The notes: generated by a model from the letters alone, not told the origin. A stretch of 64,000 nucleotides of DNA from Cupriavidus sp. D39 (GCF_026627925.1 NZ_JAPNLE010000007.1:310001-374000); one strand, 5' to 3'; counted from the first letter of the stretch, positions 35,633 through 46,308 are shown. Made by a program: numbers and translations.

Positions 35633-35889
35633 CGCTTTGTCCAACATAGCGTTGAGAGCGAAGCCTAGCCGGCGCGTCGAGCTACTCATCGATGTTCGCC
35701 TTTTGGGTTAGAAAGCGCCGCTGCCCGCACGACCATTGACGCCTGGCGACATCTGCGCAGCGTCGCGTCTCCGTCTTTTAAAAAAGCCTAGGTACCTATG
35801 CAGCTGATCGGTCGCTAACGCCCGAGCTCGGGCAACGGAATTCCTGCGGACGGGCGGCGCTGCATGGGCCCGCGACTCAGGCCGACGCT

Positions 35890-36141
35890 TCAAGGGCCGC
35901 GCGTGACCGACAGGGCGACTGCCTCTGTATATTCGAGCGTCAACTGGTCGCCCTCTTTCACGCTGTCGAGCAATTCCGGATGTCGCACGCGCGCTTCGAC
36001 CACGTTGCCTTGTGGGTCCTTTACCTTCAACAGCCCATGCTTGCGATCGACGCCGATCACGTCTGCAACGATCATTGTGCGCCGCGAGTGGCGTGTCCGA
36101 CACGAACCAGCCGTGATGGCATTTGCCTTGACGGCGATCAT
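35890..36141 (-). CDS. Single-repeat relative of the exported two-repeat protein
   Basis: Eighty-three residues. IVADVIGVDRKHGLLKVKDP followed by VRHPELLDSVKEGDQLTLEY and TEAVALSV matches one repeat of the proteins at 23344 and 50559. The N-terminal 22 residues show no clear signal peptide, so the start may be wrong or the leader may be damaged; ATG 36075 is an alternative. It sits between the MscK-like gene and pqiC on the same strand. Confidence 0.6.
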   Translation of the reverse strand: MIAVKANAITAGSCRTRHSRRTMIVADVIGVDRKHGLLKVKDPQGNVVEARVRHPELLDSVKEGDQLTLEYTEAVALSVTRGP

Positions 36142-36190
36142 TCGTCATACCCATCCCTGCATGCAGGCAGCCAATCCCATTGGCACAGTG

Positions 36191-36784
36191 TCACGGCCGA
36201 CTTGCCGAGCGGATCGCGGCTGCGATATCGTGGCTGACGATCGCGAGCGCCCGGCTGTGCGCGGCGACCAGCGCGTCATAGCCGGGCGCGCCGGCGGGCT
36301 CGTGCACGACGCTCCGGCCGCTCACGAGTGCGCCCAGCTTCGGCGGCGGCCGCACCGACCACAACACCGAGACAGCCGCCGCATCGCCCGGTGCAGACTC
36401 GAAGCTCTGGACGTCAACCGACACCTGGTACGCCGTTGCCTGATCCGCCAATTGCGGATAGCTGGAAATGAGCGCACCCGGAAGGAGCTGCGCAAGATCG
36501 GCGGCGATCACACTCGGTATCTGCTTCTTCAGCGGCTCGGCCCAGCGGGCGAACTCGTCGATCCTTACCTGCGTCTCGTTGACCCGCAATACCAATTGCG
36601 GGCGGTCGACAATTTCCGGCACCGCCACGGGGCCAATCGCGATGGCGGGCGGCGCGCCGGCCTCCAAGCGCTCGTGTGGGCGCTCGGGACTCAAGGTATA
36701 GAACGCTGCCTGAGGCGAATTCGCACAGCCGCCGAGAAACGCAACCCCAAGTACCGCAGCGATCGTAAGGGATAAGTGCATCAC
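36191..36784 (-). CDS. pqiC: PqiC-type membrane-integrity lipoprotein
   Basis: A 197-residue outer-membrane lipoprotein with lipobox LGGC at about residue 20, followed by AFYTLSPE, typical of the PqiC/YmbA (ABC-type transport auxiliary) family. VLRVNETQVRIDEFARWAEP and LSSYPQ-like segments are family features. PqiC anchors the PqiB tube at the outer membrane for lipid transfer. Its ATG overlaps the pqiB stop as ATGA, so it is coupled to pqiB. Confidence 0.9.
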   Translation of the reverse strand: MMHLSLTIAAVLGVAFLGGCANSPQAAFYTLSPERPHERLEAGAPPAIAIGPVAVPEIVDRPQLVLRVNETQVRIDEFARWAEPLKKQIPSVIAADLAQLLPGALISSYPQLADQATAYQVSVDVQSFESAPGDAAAVSVLWSVRPPPKLGALVSGRSVVHEPAGAPGYDALVAAHSRALAIVSHDIAAAIRSASRP

Positions 36785-38412
36785 TTTTTGTCCTCCGCCT
36801 TGCCGCGAAGCAGCGCTTCAGGATGGCGCTCGAGATAGTCCGCCAGCGCACGGAACGAAGCAGCCGTGCGTGACAATTCGCGCATGGTGTCGGCGGTACT
36901 CTGCGTCAACGCCGAGTTGGGCTGCATAGCACTGTTGGCCGAGTCAAGTGCAGCGCGCGCCGCAACCATCGCGGCACTCGCGTCCGGCGCCACTTCGGTA
37001 CTGAGCGTCTTGAGCAGCGCATCCGCCTCTTGCAGAGTCTGGCGGACATCCTTGCCGATGCCCTCAAACGGCACCTTGTTGAGCTTGGCAACCAGACTGG
37101 TGACCGAGTCCTGCAGCGACTGCAGGCCGCCTGGAACGGTCGGGATTTCAGGCGGACTCGCGTTCCAGTCGATGATGACTTTGGGAGCCGCTGGGAAGAA
37201 ATCCAGCGCGACGTAGAGCTGGCCGGTCAGCAGGTTACCGGTTCTCAACTGGGCGCGGAAGCCATGTTCGACAAGCCACTGGGTAAGCTCCTTGGGGTTC
37301 GCCGTCAGTCTGCCGCCGCGCTTAGCGCTCGACTCGTATCGAGATGTGAAGCGCTCTGGAAAGAGGTGCACTTCGACCGGAATGCCGAACTCCTTTTTGA
37401 CTGGATCGAAACGCGTATAAATCGCCGTCACCTCACCCACCACGATGCCGCGAAAATCGATCGGCGCACCGACTGCCAGCCCTCTCACCGATTCTTTGAA
37501 GTACAGCACGTAGGTATCAACGATACTGTCGTGTCGTTTCATCGCCTCTACGCGGTCGTGGAACAATGGGAATTCGGCATTGGCTTCGGCTGGCGGCCCA
37601 CCTGGGGAATCCGGTGGCGACTGGAACGCGAGGCCACCAACCAGGATGGCAACCAGCGATTGGGTATCGACCTTCACGCCGTTCGTGTCGAGCGCCAAGT
37701 CAACACCGCTTGCGTGCCAAAAGCGCGTGTCGGCATGCACATACTTGTCGTAGGGTGCGTTGATGAAGACGTGCAACGTGACACCATTTCCATCGGCGTC
37801 GATGGTGTAGGAGGACACCTGCCCGACCTGCAAGCGCCTGAAGAAGATGGGCGTACCGATGTCGAGCGAGCCCATGTCTTCGCTCTTCAGCACGAACTCC
37901 CGCCCAGGGACATCCTTGGCGAAAACAGGTGGGGTCTCGAGGCCGACGAAGTCGCGCCGCGCCTTGGCCTGGGTGCCAACATCGGCGCCAATATACGAGC
38001 CGGACAGCAGCGTGCCGAGGCCCGATATGGTGCCGCCGGAAATGCGCGGCCGTACCACCCAGAAGCGCGTGTCGTCGACCAGCATGCTCGTGGCTTCCTT
38101 GGCGAGTTCAGCGCTCGCAATGACACTCCGGCGATCCTTCGACAGCGTGACACTCTTGACGACGCCGATGTCCACCTCCTTGAACTTGATCTTGGTCTTG
38201 CCCGCCTCGAGACCTTCGCCGGTCTTGAAGCTGATGGTGATGGTCGGGCCCTTTTGCAGGATCGCCTGCACCGCGAGCCAGCCACCGATCAGCACCGCAA
38301 CCAGCGGCACCAGCCAGACAAGTTGCAGGCGCCAACGCGAGCGCCCCGTGGCGACCGCCTCGGGGAAATCAGGTGAACCGGGCTCGTCGCCTTGTTCAGG
38401 AGGCCTAACCAT
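36781..38412 (-). CDS. pqiB: Intermembrane transport protein PqiB (MCE family)
   Basis: A 543-residue protein with one N-terminal membrane helix (WRLQLVWLVPLVAVLIGGWL) and three MCE domains: GLEAGKTKIKFKEVDIGVVK, LGSLDIGTPIFFRRLQVGQV-like and RGLAVGAPIDFRGIVVGEVT. A helical C-terminal region forms the needle in this family. MCE proteins build a hydrophobic channel across the periplasm for lipid movement. It overlaps pqiA by 8 bases and pqiC by 4, so the three genes are one translational unit. Confidence 0.93.
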   Translation of the reverse strand: MVRPPEQGDEPGSPDFPEAVATGRSRWRLQLVWLVPLVAVLIGGWLAVQAILQKGPTITISFKTGEGLEAGKTKIKFKEVDIGVVKSVTLSKDRRSVIASAELAKEATSMLVDDTRFWVVRPRISGGTISGLGTLLSGSYIGADVGTQAKARRDFVGLETPPVFAKDVPGREFVLKSEDMGSLDIGTPIFFRRLQVGQVSSYTIDADGNGVTLHVFINAPYDKYVHADTRFWHASGVDLALDTNGVKVDTQSLVAILVGGLAFQSPPDSPGGPPAEANAEFPLFHDRVEAMKRHDSIVDTYVLYFKESVRGLAVGAPIDFRGIVVGEVTAIYTRFDPVKKEFGIPVEVHLFPERFTSRYESSAKRGGRLTANPKELTQWLVEHGFRAQLRTGNLLTGQLYVALDFFPAAPKVIIDWNASPPEIPTVPGGLQSLQDSVTSLVAKLNKVPFEGIGKDVRQTLQEADALLKTLSTEVAPDASAAMVAARAALDSANSAMQPNSALTQSTADTMRELSRTAASFRALADYLERHPEALLRGKAEDKK

Positions 38413-39670
38413 GATCTTTCTCCGCAGCGTCCCAGATCAAACGCGGGTCGAACGACATCGCGGCGAACATCGTCAGCACCACCACCGCGCCGAACGCCAT
38501 CGCGGCCGGACCGGCCTTGATCGTCGCGAGCGCACTGAACTGCACGAGCGCAACCAGAAAGGTGATGACGTAGATATCGAGCATCGACCAGCGCCCGACC
38601 AGTTCCACCAGGCGATAGATGCGCGTCCTATTTCCAAGCAGCCACGTCGACCGAAACTGGGCCGAAACGACGAGGAACACCAGCGCAATGATCTTGAGCA
38701 TCGGGACCGCGATACTCGCGATGAACACCACGCTCGCCAGCAGCCAGGAACCCGAGGTCCAGAGGTAGGCCACGCCGCTCAGGATCGTGTCTTCCTGCGC
38801 GCCGAACAGCGAACTAGTGTCCATCACGGGCAGCACATTGGCCGGGATATACAGAATCATCGCCGCAATCAGAAACGCCCAGGTGCGCGCGATGCTGGCC
38901 GGCTTGCGAAAGTGCAGGTGCGCGCCGCAACGCGGGCAGCTACCCTCGTGGGCATGCGGAGCCGGTCTCGACAACAGTCCGCAGCTATGGCAGACGAGCA
39001 GGCCGGCGCGAGCGGCGGTGGCCGCCGACGCAACGGTCAGGCCGCCACCTTCGCCATCTCCTTTCGATGTCGCGCGTATGCGAGCCCACACATCGCGGGG
39101 ATCGAACGCGGCGGACGCGGCGGCGATCAGGAGCATCACCGCCCCAAACGCCCACAGTGCGACACCGGGCACCACCGTGGCGATATGCGCGAGCTTGACC
39201 AAGGCGACCAGCATGCCGAGAATCAGGACTTCGGTCATGCCCCACGGCGCCGCCAGATCCAGCACGCGAAACGCCAGGTCGGGCCGGCGCGGCACCCGGT
39301 GCAGCCGCAGCGGCAATAGAATATATGCCAATGCCGCCATCCTCAGCAGCGGCATCATGAGCGTGGTGACGAACACGAGACCGGCGAGCGGCCACGCGCC
39401 GTCGCGATACAGTATTTGAACCGCGCCGAACAGCGTGCTCTGAACGAGATCGCCCTTCACCGACAACCCCACGACCGGGAACATATTCGCCACGGTGAAC
39501 AACACCATCGCCGCCAGCGTAAAAGCGAGCGCACGATCGAGGCTCTCCGGGCGGCTCCGATAGAGTTCCGCGCCGCAGCGCCGGCAGCGCGCGATGCCAC
39601 CGGCTGGCAGTGCGGCCTCGCGCTGCAGCAGATCACACTCGTGGCAGGCGATCAGGCGCGCGGACGTCAT
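38405..39670 (-). CDS. pqiA: PqiA, fused two-domain membrane protein
   Basis: A 421-residue inner-membrane protein with two tandem PqiA domains, each opened by two Cys pairs (CHECDLLQRE with CRRCG, and CHSCGLLSRP with CPRCG) that probably bind metal, followed by four helices. It is thought to feed lipids to PqiB. Its ATG overlaps the stop of the outer-membrane factor gene at 39667 as ATGA, so pqiABC is translated from the same message as the efflux pump. That linkage is unusual. Confidence 0.93.
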   Translation of the reverse strand: MTSARLIACHECDLLQREAALPAGGIARCRRCGAELYRSRPESLDRALAFTLAAMVLFTVANMFPVVGLSVKGDLVQSTLFGAVQILYRDGAWPLAGLVFVTTLMMPLLRMAALAYILLPLRLHRVPRRPDLAFRVLDLAAPWGMTEVLILGMLVALVKLAHIATVVPGVALWAFGAVMLLIAAASAAFDPRDVWARIRATSKGDGEGGGLTVASAATAARAGLLVCHSCGLLSRPAPHAHEGSCPRCGAHLHFRKPASIARTWAFLIAAMILYIPANVLPVMDTSSLFGAQEDTILSGVAYLWTSGSWLLASVVFIASIAVPMLKIIALVFLVVSAQFRSTWLLGNRTRIYRLVELVGRWSMLDIYVITFLVALVQFSALATIKAGPAAMAFGAVVVLTMFAAMSFDPRLIWDAAEKDHG

Positions 39671-41145
39671 GGCAGTGGCTGGCTCGGGTTGGAGTCGGAA
39701 TCGTCCCGTCGCGCGGACGTCCGGCCATCGGGATACGCCACCGAGGTCATGCGTTCCGCATCGACCACCCAGCCGCCACCCATCGCCTTGTAGAGATTCA
39801 CGCTCGAAGAAAAGACCGTCCCCTGCGCTTGCGCGTAGCTCAGTTGCGCATTGAAGAGACTGCGCTCGGCGTCCAGCACTTCGATGTAGCTCGTGTATCC
39901 GCCCTCATAGCGCAACCGTGCGAGCCGCGCGTAGGTCCGCAGCGCCTCCACCTGGCGGCCCTGCACAACGAGCTTCTCGCGCGTCTTCTGCAGCGACACC
40001 AACGCATCCTCGACCTCCTGGAAGGCCACCTGGATCGCCTTCTGGTACGCGAACAACGCCTGTTGCTGCTGTGCCTCGGCCTGCATGACCTGCCCGCTGA
40101 TGTTGCCCGCAGTGAAGATCGGCGCCGTCACCGCGCCGGCGTACGACCACAACCGGGCCGGGCCGGTGAAGAGTGACGAAAACTGGCTGCTCGCCGTGCC
40201 GAACACGCCAGTCAGCGAGATTGACGGGAAGTAGAGCGCGCGCGCCGCGCCAATCAGCGCATTGGCGGCGACCAGGTCCTGCTCGGCTTGCCGCAGGTCG
40301 GGCCGGCGTGTGAGCAATTCGGATGGCAGCCCCGCCGGCACCAAGGGCAAAACCAGATCGTCCAGTCCGCGGTCATGCGGGATCGGTTGAGGGTTTTGCC
40401 CCAGAAGGATGGATAGGGCGTCCTCCTGCTGCGCAATCTGAAGTTCGATCTGCGGAATCGTCGCAAGCGAGGACTCGTATTCGGACTGGCTCTGCGCCAG
40501 TTCCATCTGAGACACTTCCCCGCCGCCATACCGCAGCTGGAATACGTGCACTGACTCTTCCCGGCTTGCCACGGTGGCTCTGGCGATGTCCAGTTGCCGG
40601 TCGAGCGACAGCAGGTTCACATACGATGACGCCACGGCTGCCACCAGCGTCAGGATCGTCGCGCGCCGCCCCTCCTCGCTCGCCAGCAGGCTCGCCCGTG
40701 CGGCTTCGGTCTGACGGCGGAGTTTGCCGAAGACATCGAATTCCCAAGAGGCCGAGAGCGCTGCCTGGTACTGGTTGACGACCGGCCCGACACCGGCCGG
40801 CAATTGCGCCGTCCCGAGCGGCACGCGCCGACGCTGCGCGTTGACGCCCGCGGCGACCTGCGGGAACAACTGCGAGCGCGTGCTCTCGAACTGCCCCAGG
40901 AACTGCTCGACCCGGGCCGCCGCAATCTTCACGTCCTTGTTCTCGGCCAGCGCCGTAGCGATGAGCTCGTTGAGCGCCGGATCCTCGAACTGCACCCACC
41001 ACGCCGTATTGGCGAGATCCTTTGCATCCGCCTCGGCGAAACGGAAGGCGGGCGGAGTATCGACGGCGGGCCGCTGGTAGTTTGGCCCTAGCAGGCACCC
41101 GCCAAGCGTAAGCACGGCAATTAGCGAGAAGGCCGAAGTGCGCAT
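39667..41145 (-). CDS. RND outer-membrane factor (OprM/NodT family lipoprotein)
   Basis: A 492-residue outer-membrane channel. ATG 41145 gives MRTSAFSLIAVLTLGGCLLG with a lipobox (LGGC), then GPNYQRPAVDTP, the standard start of this family. Two repeated halves contain coiled-coil segments such as ARVEQFLGQFESTRSQLFPQ and AEQDLVAANALIGAARALYF. Trimers form the exit duct of tripartite pumps. It starts 1 base after the pump stop and its own stop overlaps pqiA. Confidence 0.93.
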   Translation of the reverse strand: MRTSAFSLIAVLTLGGCLLGPNYQRPAVDTPPAFRFAEADAKDLANTAWWVQFEDPALNELIATALAENKDVKIAAARVEQFLGQFESTRSQLFPQVAAGVNAQRRRVPLGTAQLPAGVGPVVNQYQAALSASWEFDVFGKLRRQTEAARASLLASEEGRRATILTLVAAVASSYVNLLSLDRQLDIARATVASREESVHVFQLRYGGGEVSQMELAQSQSEYESSLATIPQIELQIAQQEDALSILLGQNPQPIPHDRGLDDLVLPLVPAGLPSELLTRRPDLRQAEQDLVAANALIGAARALYFPSISLTGVFGTASSQFSSLFTGPARLWSYAGAVTAPIFTAGNISGQVMQAEAQQQQALFAYQKAIQVAFQEVEDALVSLQKTREKLVVQGRQVEALRTYARLARLRYEGGYTSYIEVLDAERSLFNAQLSYAQAQGTVFSSSVNLYKAMGGGWVVDAERMTSVAYPDGRTSARRDDSDSNPSQPLP

Positions 41146-41146
41146 G

Positions 41147-44100
41147 TCAATCGTCCTCGCGTCGGGCTGACGGCGTGATCGTCGGGCCGCCCGAGCCTGC
41201 TCCAAGGGAACCCGATGCCGGCTCGCCCGGTGACCCGCCCTCAGGACCGGGAGTTTGCTTGCCGCCGCTCCTCCTCGCCGACATCGACTCCAGCACGTAG
41301 AAGAACATCGGGATGAAGAACACGGCGATCACCGTCGCGCCAAGCATGCCGCCGATGACGCCCGTGCCAATCGAATGCCGGCTGTTCGCAGACGCGCCGA
41401 GCGCGATCGCGAGCGGAACGCAGCCGAGGATGAACGAGAACGACGTCATCACGATTGGGCGCAGCCGCTCGCTCGCCGCCGTGACAGCGGAGTCGTACAC
41501 CGATTCCCCGCCTCGCGGTTCAGCACCGCAAACTCGAAGATCAGGATCGCATTCTTCGCCGCCAGCGCGACCAGCATCGTCAGCCCGATCTGGAAGTAGA
41601 CATCGTTCTGGAGACCGCGCAGCAGGATGGCGACCAGCGCGCCGAACAGCGCGAAAGGCACCGCCATCAGCACGCCAAATGGCAAACTCCACTTCTCGTA
41701 TTGCGCGGCAAGGATCAGGAACACCATCACCAGACCGAACACGAAGACCAGCCCTGAGGTACCGCCGGCCTGTCTTGCTTCGTAGGCCTCACCGCTCCAC
41801 CCGACGCCATAGCCGTCTGGCAGCACCTGTTCGGCGACTTCATCAAGCGTGGCGAGCACCTGCCCCGAGCTGTAGCCGGGCGCGGCATTGGCGGTGACCT
41901 TCACCGCCGGGAAATTGTTGAACCGCGTCACCAGATCGGGGCCGGTGACAAAGCGGGACGTCACCACCGCCTTGAGGGGCACCATGCTCCCGGTCTTGCT
42001 GCGCACGAAGATCTGGTTGAGATCCCGCGGCGCGAGCCGGTGCGACGGCTCGGCCTGCAGGATGACCTGCCACAGCCTGCTCGAACGGTTGAACTGCGAC
42101 ACGTACAGCGAGCCGAACATCGTCTGCATCGCGCTGTACACCTCCTCGATCGGGACACCCAGTGTCTCTGACCTGTCGCGGTCCACGTCGACCAGCAACT
42201 GCTGGGACGACGCATTGAAGGTCGACGTCACGCGCGCCAGTTCGGGCCGCGTTTTAGCCTTAGCGACAAAATCGTCCACCACCTGGGCCAGTTGCGCGAT
42301 GGTGGCGTCGCCCTGGGCCTGAATCCACATCTCGGTACCGCCGGTGGTTCCCAGTCCCGGAATGGACGGAGGGTTGACCGGCAGGATGATCCCCTCCTTC
42401 ACCTTGGACAGGTTCTCGTACGCACCGATCAGGACCGCACGCGCGTTCTGCGTCTTGATGTTGGCGAATTTGTAGCGCTCGTCAAAGCTCTTGAAGCCGA
42501 TAAAAAACGCCCCCGCGTTGTTCTTGTTCTGGCTGTCGAGCAGGCTGTACCCGTCGACGACGGTGACGCTGCTCACGGCGTCCTGCTTCAGGAAGTAGTC
42601 GGTGACGTGCTGGGACACTTCCTCAGTGCGATCAAGGCTCGCCGCATCCGGCATGATGACCGCGCCGAGCAGGTAGCCCTGATCCTCCGGCGGCAGGAAC
42701 GACGTTGGAATCGTCCTCATCATGACGACCGCAAGCGCGATCATGCCGGCAAACAGCAACAGGGCTATCACGAAGCGCTTGATAACCAGTTTCACCAGGT
42801 TCGCGTAGCCGGTCGTGATGCGGGCGAACGCATTGTCGAACCATCTGAAGAAGCCGCGCTTTTCGTGGTGCCCAGGTTTGAGCAGCAATGCGGCAAGCGC
42901 AGGCGACAGCGTGAGCGCGACGATGGTGGAGATCACAACCGAAATCGCAATCGTGATCGCGAACTGCTTGTACATCTGCCCGGTAATCCCGCCGAGAAAC
43001 GCCACGGGCACAAACACCGCGCACAGGACGAGCGTAATCGCCACGACCGGACCAGAGATCTCATCCATCGCCCGTTTCGCGGCTTCCCTCGGACTCAGCT
43101 TGTGCACGTTCATGTTCCGTTCGACGATTTCAATCACGACAATGGCGTCGTCCACCACGATGCCGATCGCCAGCACCATGCCGAACAGCGTCAGCATGTT
43201 GATCGAGAAACCCATTGCCAGCATTCCCATGAAGGTGCCGACAATCGACACGGGCACCGCAAGCACCGGAATCACGGTGGCGCGCAGGCTCTGCAGGAAC
43301 ACGTACACGACGATCACGACGAGCACGAGCGCTTCAAAAAACGTCTTGACGACGTCGGAGATCGACGCACGGGTGAAGTCCGTCGTGTCCATCGCGATGC
43401 TGTAGTCGATGCCTTCGGGGAACGACTTCTTCATCTTGGCAAGCGTCGCGTGCACCTGCTTCGATACGTCAAGGGCGTTAGCGCCCGGCTGCTGGAAAAC
43501 CGCAATGACGGTGGCCGGCTTGCCCTGGTACTTGCTGCGGATCGAGTAATCCTTCTGGCCGAGTTCTGCGCGGCCGATGTCCCTGAGTCGCACGATTGCC
43601 GCGGCACCGCTAGCTGCGCGGATAATGATGTTTTCAAACTCCGCCGGATCGCTCAGCCGACCGGTGGTGGTGACCGCAAACGACTGCTCGACCGGCGTAC
43701 CGGTCGGCGACTGGCCGATGCGGCCGACGGCGAACTGCTGGTTCTGGTTGGCCACCGCCTTCTGCACGTCGCTCGCCGTGATGCCCAACTGTGCCATGCG
43801 ATCCGGTTTCAGCCAGATGCGCATCGCGTAGTCGGGCGTACCGAAGATGCTCGACTGGTTGGCACCGGGGATGCGCTTGAGCGCATCGAGCACATAGATG
43901 TTCGCGTAGTTGGCAATATAGGTGGCGTCGTAGCGGTTGCCCGGTGAGTAGATGGCGATGACCATCATGAACGCCGACGACTTCTTCTGAACCTGGATGC
44001 CCTGCGACTGCACCGACGAAGGCAATTGCGGCAAGGCCAGGTTCACGCGGTTCTGCACATCGACCTGCGCAAGCTCGGGGTTGGTGCCGATCTGGAAGAA

Positions 44101-44382
44101 GGCGTTGATCGTAAGATTGCCCGTCGATGAACTCGACGAGTTCATGTAGATCATGTTGTCCGCGCCGTTGACCTGTTGCTCGATCGGCGCGGCCACATTG
44201 TTTGCGACCACGTCCGCGCTCGCCCCCGGGTATGTGGCAGCAATCGTGATCTGTGGCGGCGTGATATCGGGGTACTGCGCAATTGGCAGCGCCAGCATCG
44301 CCAGCGCGCCTCCAAGCGTGATGACGATTGAGATGACACACGCGAAGATCGGCCGGTCAATGCAGAAATGGGAGATGTTCAT
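41147..44382 (-). CDS. RND efflux pump (AcrB/HAE1 type), one frame break
   Basis: A proton-driven inner-membrane exporter of about 1078 residues. It begins [20 protein letters not shown]. Motifs include [18 protein letters not shown], with the proton-relay Asp pair, [19 protein letters not shown] and the C-terminal [17 protein letters not shown]. The frame breaks near 41510 at a GGGG run. One more G joins LNREAG to [20 protein letters not shown], and 3236 bases plus one gives 1079 codons. It is likely intact in the cell. It sits between adaptor and outer-membrane factor genes in the usual order. Confidence 0.9.
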
Positions 44383-44395
44383 TTCGCGCGCCCGG

Positions 44396-45649
44396 TCACT
44401 TCGTCGCAGTAAGGTCGGTCTGAAGTGCCGCGAGTTGCTGCGCTTCGCGCCGCGACGCACCGGTGTCCGCACGCGGGCCGGGGGTCCCTACAATCTTCAG
44501 CGGCGTATCGGCCACGACGCGGATTGCGCCATCGACGACCACGCGCTCGCCGGGCTGCAGTCCGGCGGTGATGAACCAGTCGTCGCCGTGCCATTCGCCG
44601 ACTTCGAGCACGCGTTGATGGCCTTTCGCGTCCTTGTCGATAGTCCAGACGAAATGGCTCTTCGACCCCTGCAACACCGCACGCCGCGGCACGAGAATCG
44701 CATTCGGGCGCACTGCGCCCGAGACCCGCGCGCGGACGAACTGCCCGGGGCGAAGGGTGCCTTGCGGGTTGGCAAACGAAGCCCGCACGAGAAAGGTTCC
44801 GGTTTGTGTGTCGAACGCCGGATTGGTGAAGTTGATGTGACCGCGACCGGGGAACTCGGTGCCATCGGCGAGCACGACCGAGACCTCGAAATCGTTGTCC
44901 GCCGGAAACTTCAGTTGTCCTTTTTCGATCTGATCGCGGTATGCCAGCAACTCGTTCTCGGAAACGCTGAAGTTCACCCACATTGGGTCGAGCTGGTAGA
45001 CGTAGGTGAGCAACCCCGTCGCGCTCGCCGTCACGTAGCTGCCGTCCTGCTGCCTTGCAAAACTCGACAAGCCGGTGAGCGGGGACTTGATCGTCGTGTA
45101 GCTCAGGTTGAGTTCCGCGGTCCGGACCTGCCCTTTGGCGGCAATTACGGCGGCCTCCGCCTCCTTGTCGTTGCCCGTGGCATTGTCAAGGTCCTTCTGG
45201 CTGAGTGCGTTCTGGGCCGCGAGCGGAATCACGCGGGCCAGATTGGCCTTCGCCACGGTGAGCCTGGCCTGCTGCTGCGCAAGCTGACCCTTTGCCGACT
45301 GGAGCGCCGCTTCGAATGGCGCAGCGTCCATCAGGAAGAGCGTCTGCCCGGCACGCACCAGTTGCCCTTCGGTATAGACGCGTTTTTCCAGGAAGCCGTC
45401 GACGCGCGCGCGGATCTCGACTTCGCGCGAGCTTTGCGTCTGGGCGGTGAATTCGAAGTCGACGGGCGTATCACGCTGAGAAACGGTCATCACCGTCACT
45501 TCGGTTGCTCCACGCGGAAGCTCATTCGCCGGTTTTTGGCAGGCGGCGAGCAACACCAACGTCGCGCTAGCAAACGTGAGCCGCAGCCAGGTGCGCGTGT
45601 TCAAGCGCATGGAACCGGTCGTCACGATCCTCGGGGGTGATATCACCAT
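44396..45649 (-). CDS. RND periplasmic adaptor lipoprotein (AcrA type)
   Basis: A 417-residue membrane-fusion protein linking the pump to the outer-membrane duct. ATG 45649 follows GGGAGA. A lipobox is visible in LVLLAACQKPA. The lipoyl halves (EVEIRARVDGFLEKRVYTEG and SYTTIKSPLTGLSSF) flank a coiled-coil hairpin (LQSAKGQLAQQQARLTVAKA). Beta-barrel and membrane-proximal parts follow (LRPGQFVRARVSG, GLQPGERVVVDGAIRV). The pump gene starts 13 bases after its stop. No regulator gene adjoins the operon. Confidence 0.93.
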   Translation of the reverse strand: MVISPPRIVTTGSMRLNTRTWLRLTFASATLVLLAACQKPANELPRGATEVTVMTVSQRDTPVDFEFTAQTQSSREVEIRARVDGFLEKRVYTEGQLVRAGQTLFLMDAAPFEAALQSAKGQLAQQQARLTVAKANLARVIPLAAQNALSQKDLDNATGNDKEAEAAVIAAKGQVRTAELNLSYTTIKSPLTGLSSFARQQDGSYVTASATGLLTYVYQLDPMWVNFSVSENELLAYRDQIEKGQLKFPADNDFEVSVVLADGTEFPGRGHINFTNPAFDTQTGTFLVRASFANPQGTLRPGQFVRARVSGAVRPNAILVPRRAVLQGSKSHFVWTIDKDAKGHQRVLEVGEWHGDDWFITAGLQPGERVVVDGAIRVVADTPLKIVGTPGPRADTGASRREAQQLAALQTDLTATK

Positions 45650-45832
45650 GTGAGTCTCCCATGGGAACTCGGACTCTAGGAACTCAGCTTGAGCACGACC
45701 GGACCAGCAGCCTCGCTGGCGTCGAAGTCTGCGCCGGGCACGCGTGTCCCGGAACAGAGCAATACTGTCGCCCATACGGTTCGCCTTGGATTTGTCGTCA
45801 TATGCGAATCCCCAGCCGACCGGCCCTTCTCT

Positions 45833-46308
45833 CTACTTGACCGTGTATCCCCGGCCCGTCATGCACGCCCCCACCGCCCGGTTGAACGTCGCCATCTGCT
45901 GAGAGGCTTGTTGCTGACCCGCTTGCTGCTGTTCTGCCGCGGCCTGGTTGCTGCGGCGCTGCCGCATGCCACCGGCCGCGGTGCCAGTGACCGCCCCGAT
46001 CGCCGCGCCTTTTCCTGCATTGCCGCCGATCGCGCCCACCGCCGCACCTACCGCCGCGCCGCCGGCTGCGCCCTTGACCGCGCCCCCTTGCTTCTGTGGA
46101 GCACCCGGCTGGTTAGCCCCTGCTGCGCAATCGCGACCGGGTCAACCCCCGTGGTCTGCTTCGCCCAAAGCTGGCATGCGGCTGTATCCGAGTCTTGCTT
46201 CTGCGCACTCTGCCCTTTGGCGGGATAGATGATGGGCTGCTGCGCGGGAGCTGCGCACGTCATTGCCCATATCGTCAGGCCGATCAGTACTCGCTGCATT
46301 CGTTGCAT
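45833..46308 (-). CDS. Glycine-zipper exported protein, one frame break
   Basis: About 158 residues once one G is added to a GGGG run near 46120 (476 bases plus one gives 159 codons). The first frame has a signal peptide (RVLIGLTIWAMTCAAPAQQ) and CQLWAKQTTGVDPVAIAQQG. The second has the glycine zipper GAAVGAAVGAIGGNAGKGAA with IGAVTGTAAGG, a Gln-rich stretch and a C-terminal CMTGRGYTV. Glycine zippers insert in membranes; relatives are outer-membrane or stress-linked proteins. It shares its strand with the SYLF gene upstream. Confidence 0.7.

Noticed and set aside
37030..38376. Plus-strand open frame of 448 codons
   Set aside because: It lies antisense to pqiB, which has clear MCE domains. 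The frame is open because of high GC content.
42292..43947. Plus-strand open frame of 551 codons, and others antisense to the pump
   Set aside because: His/Arg/Asp-rich composition is typical of reverse-strand shadows; the RND pump on the other strand is unmistakable.
45735..45753. CCGGG...CCCGG with inner CACGCGTG upstream of the efflux operon as a repressor site
   Set aside because: The arms are short and off-centre, and there is no adjacent TetR-type gene; GC-rich chance symmetry is likely.
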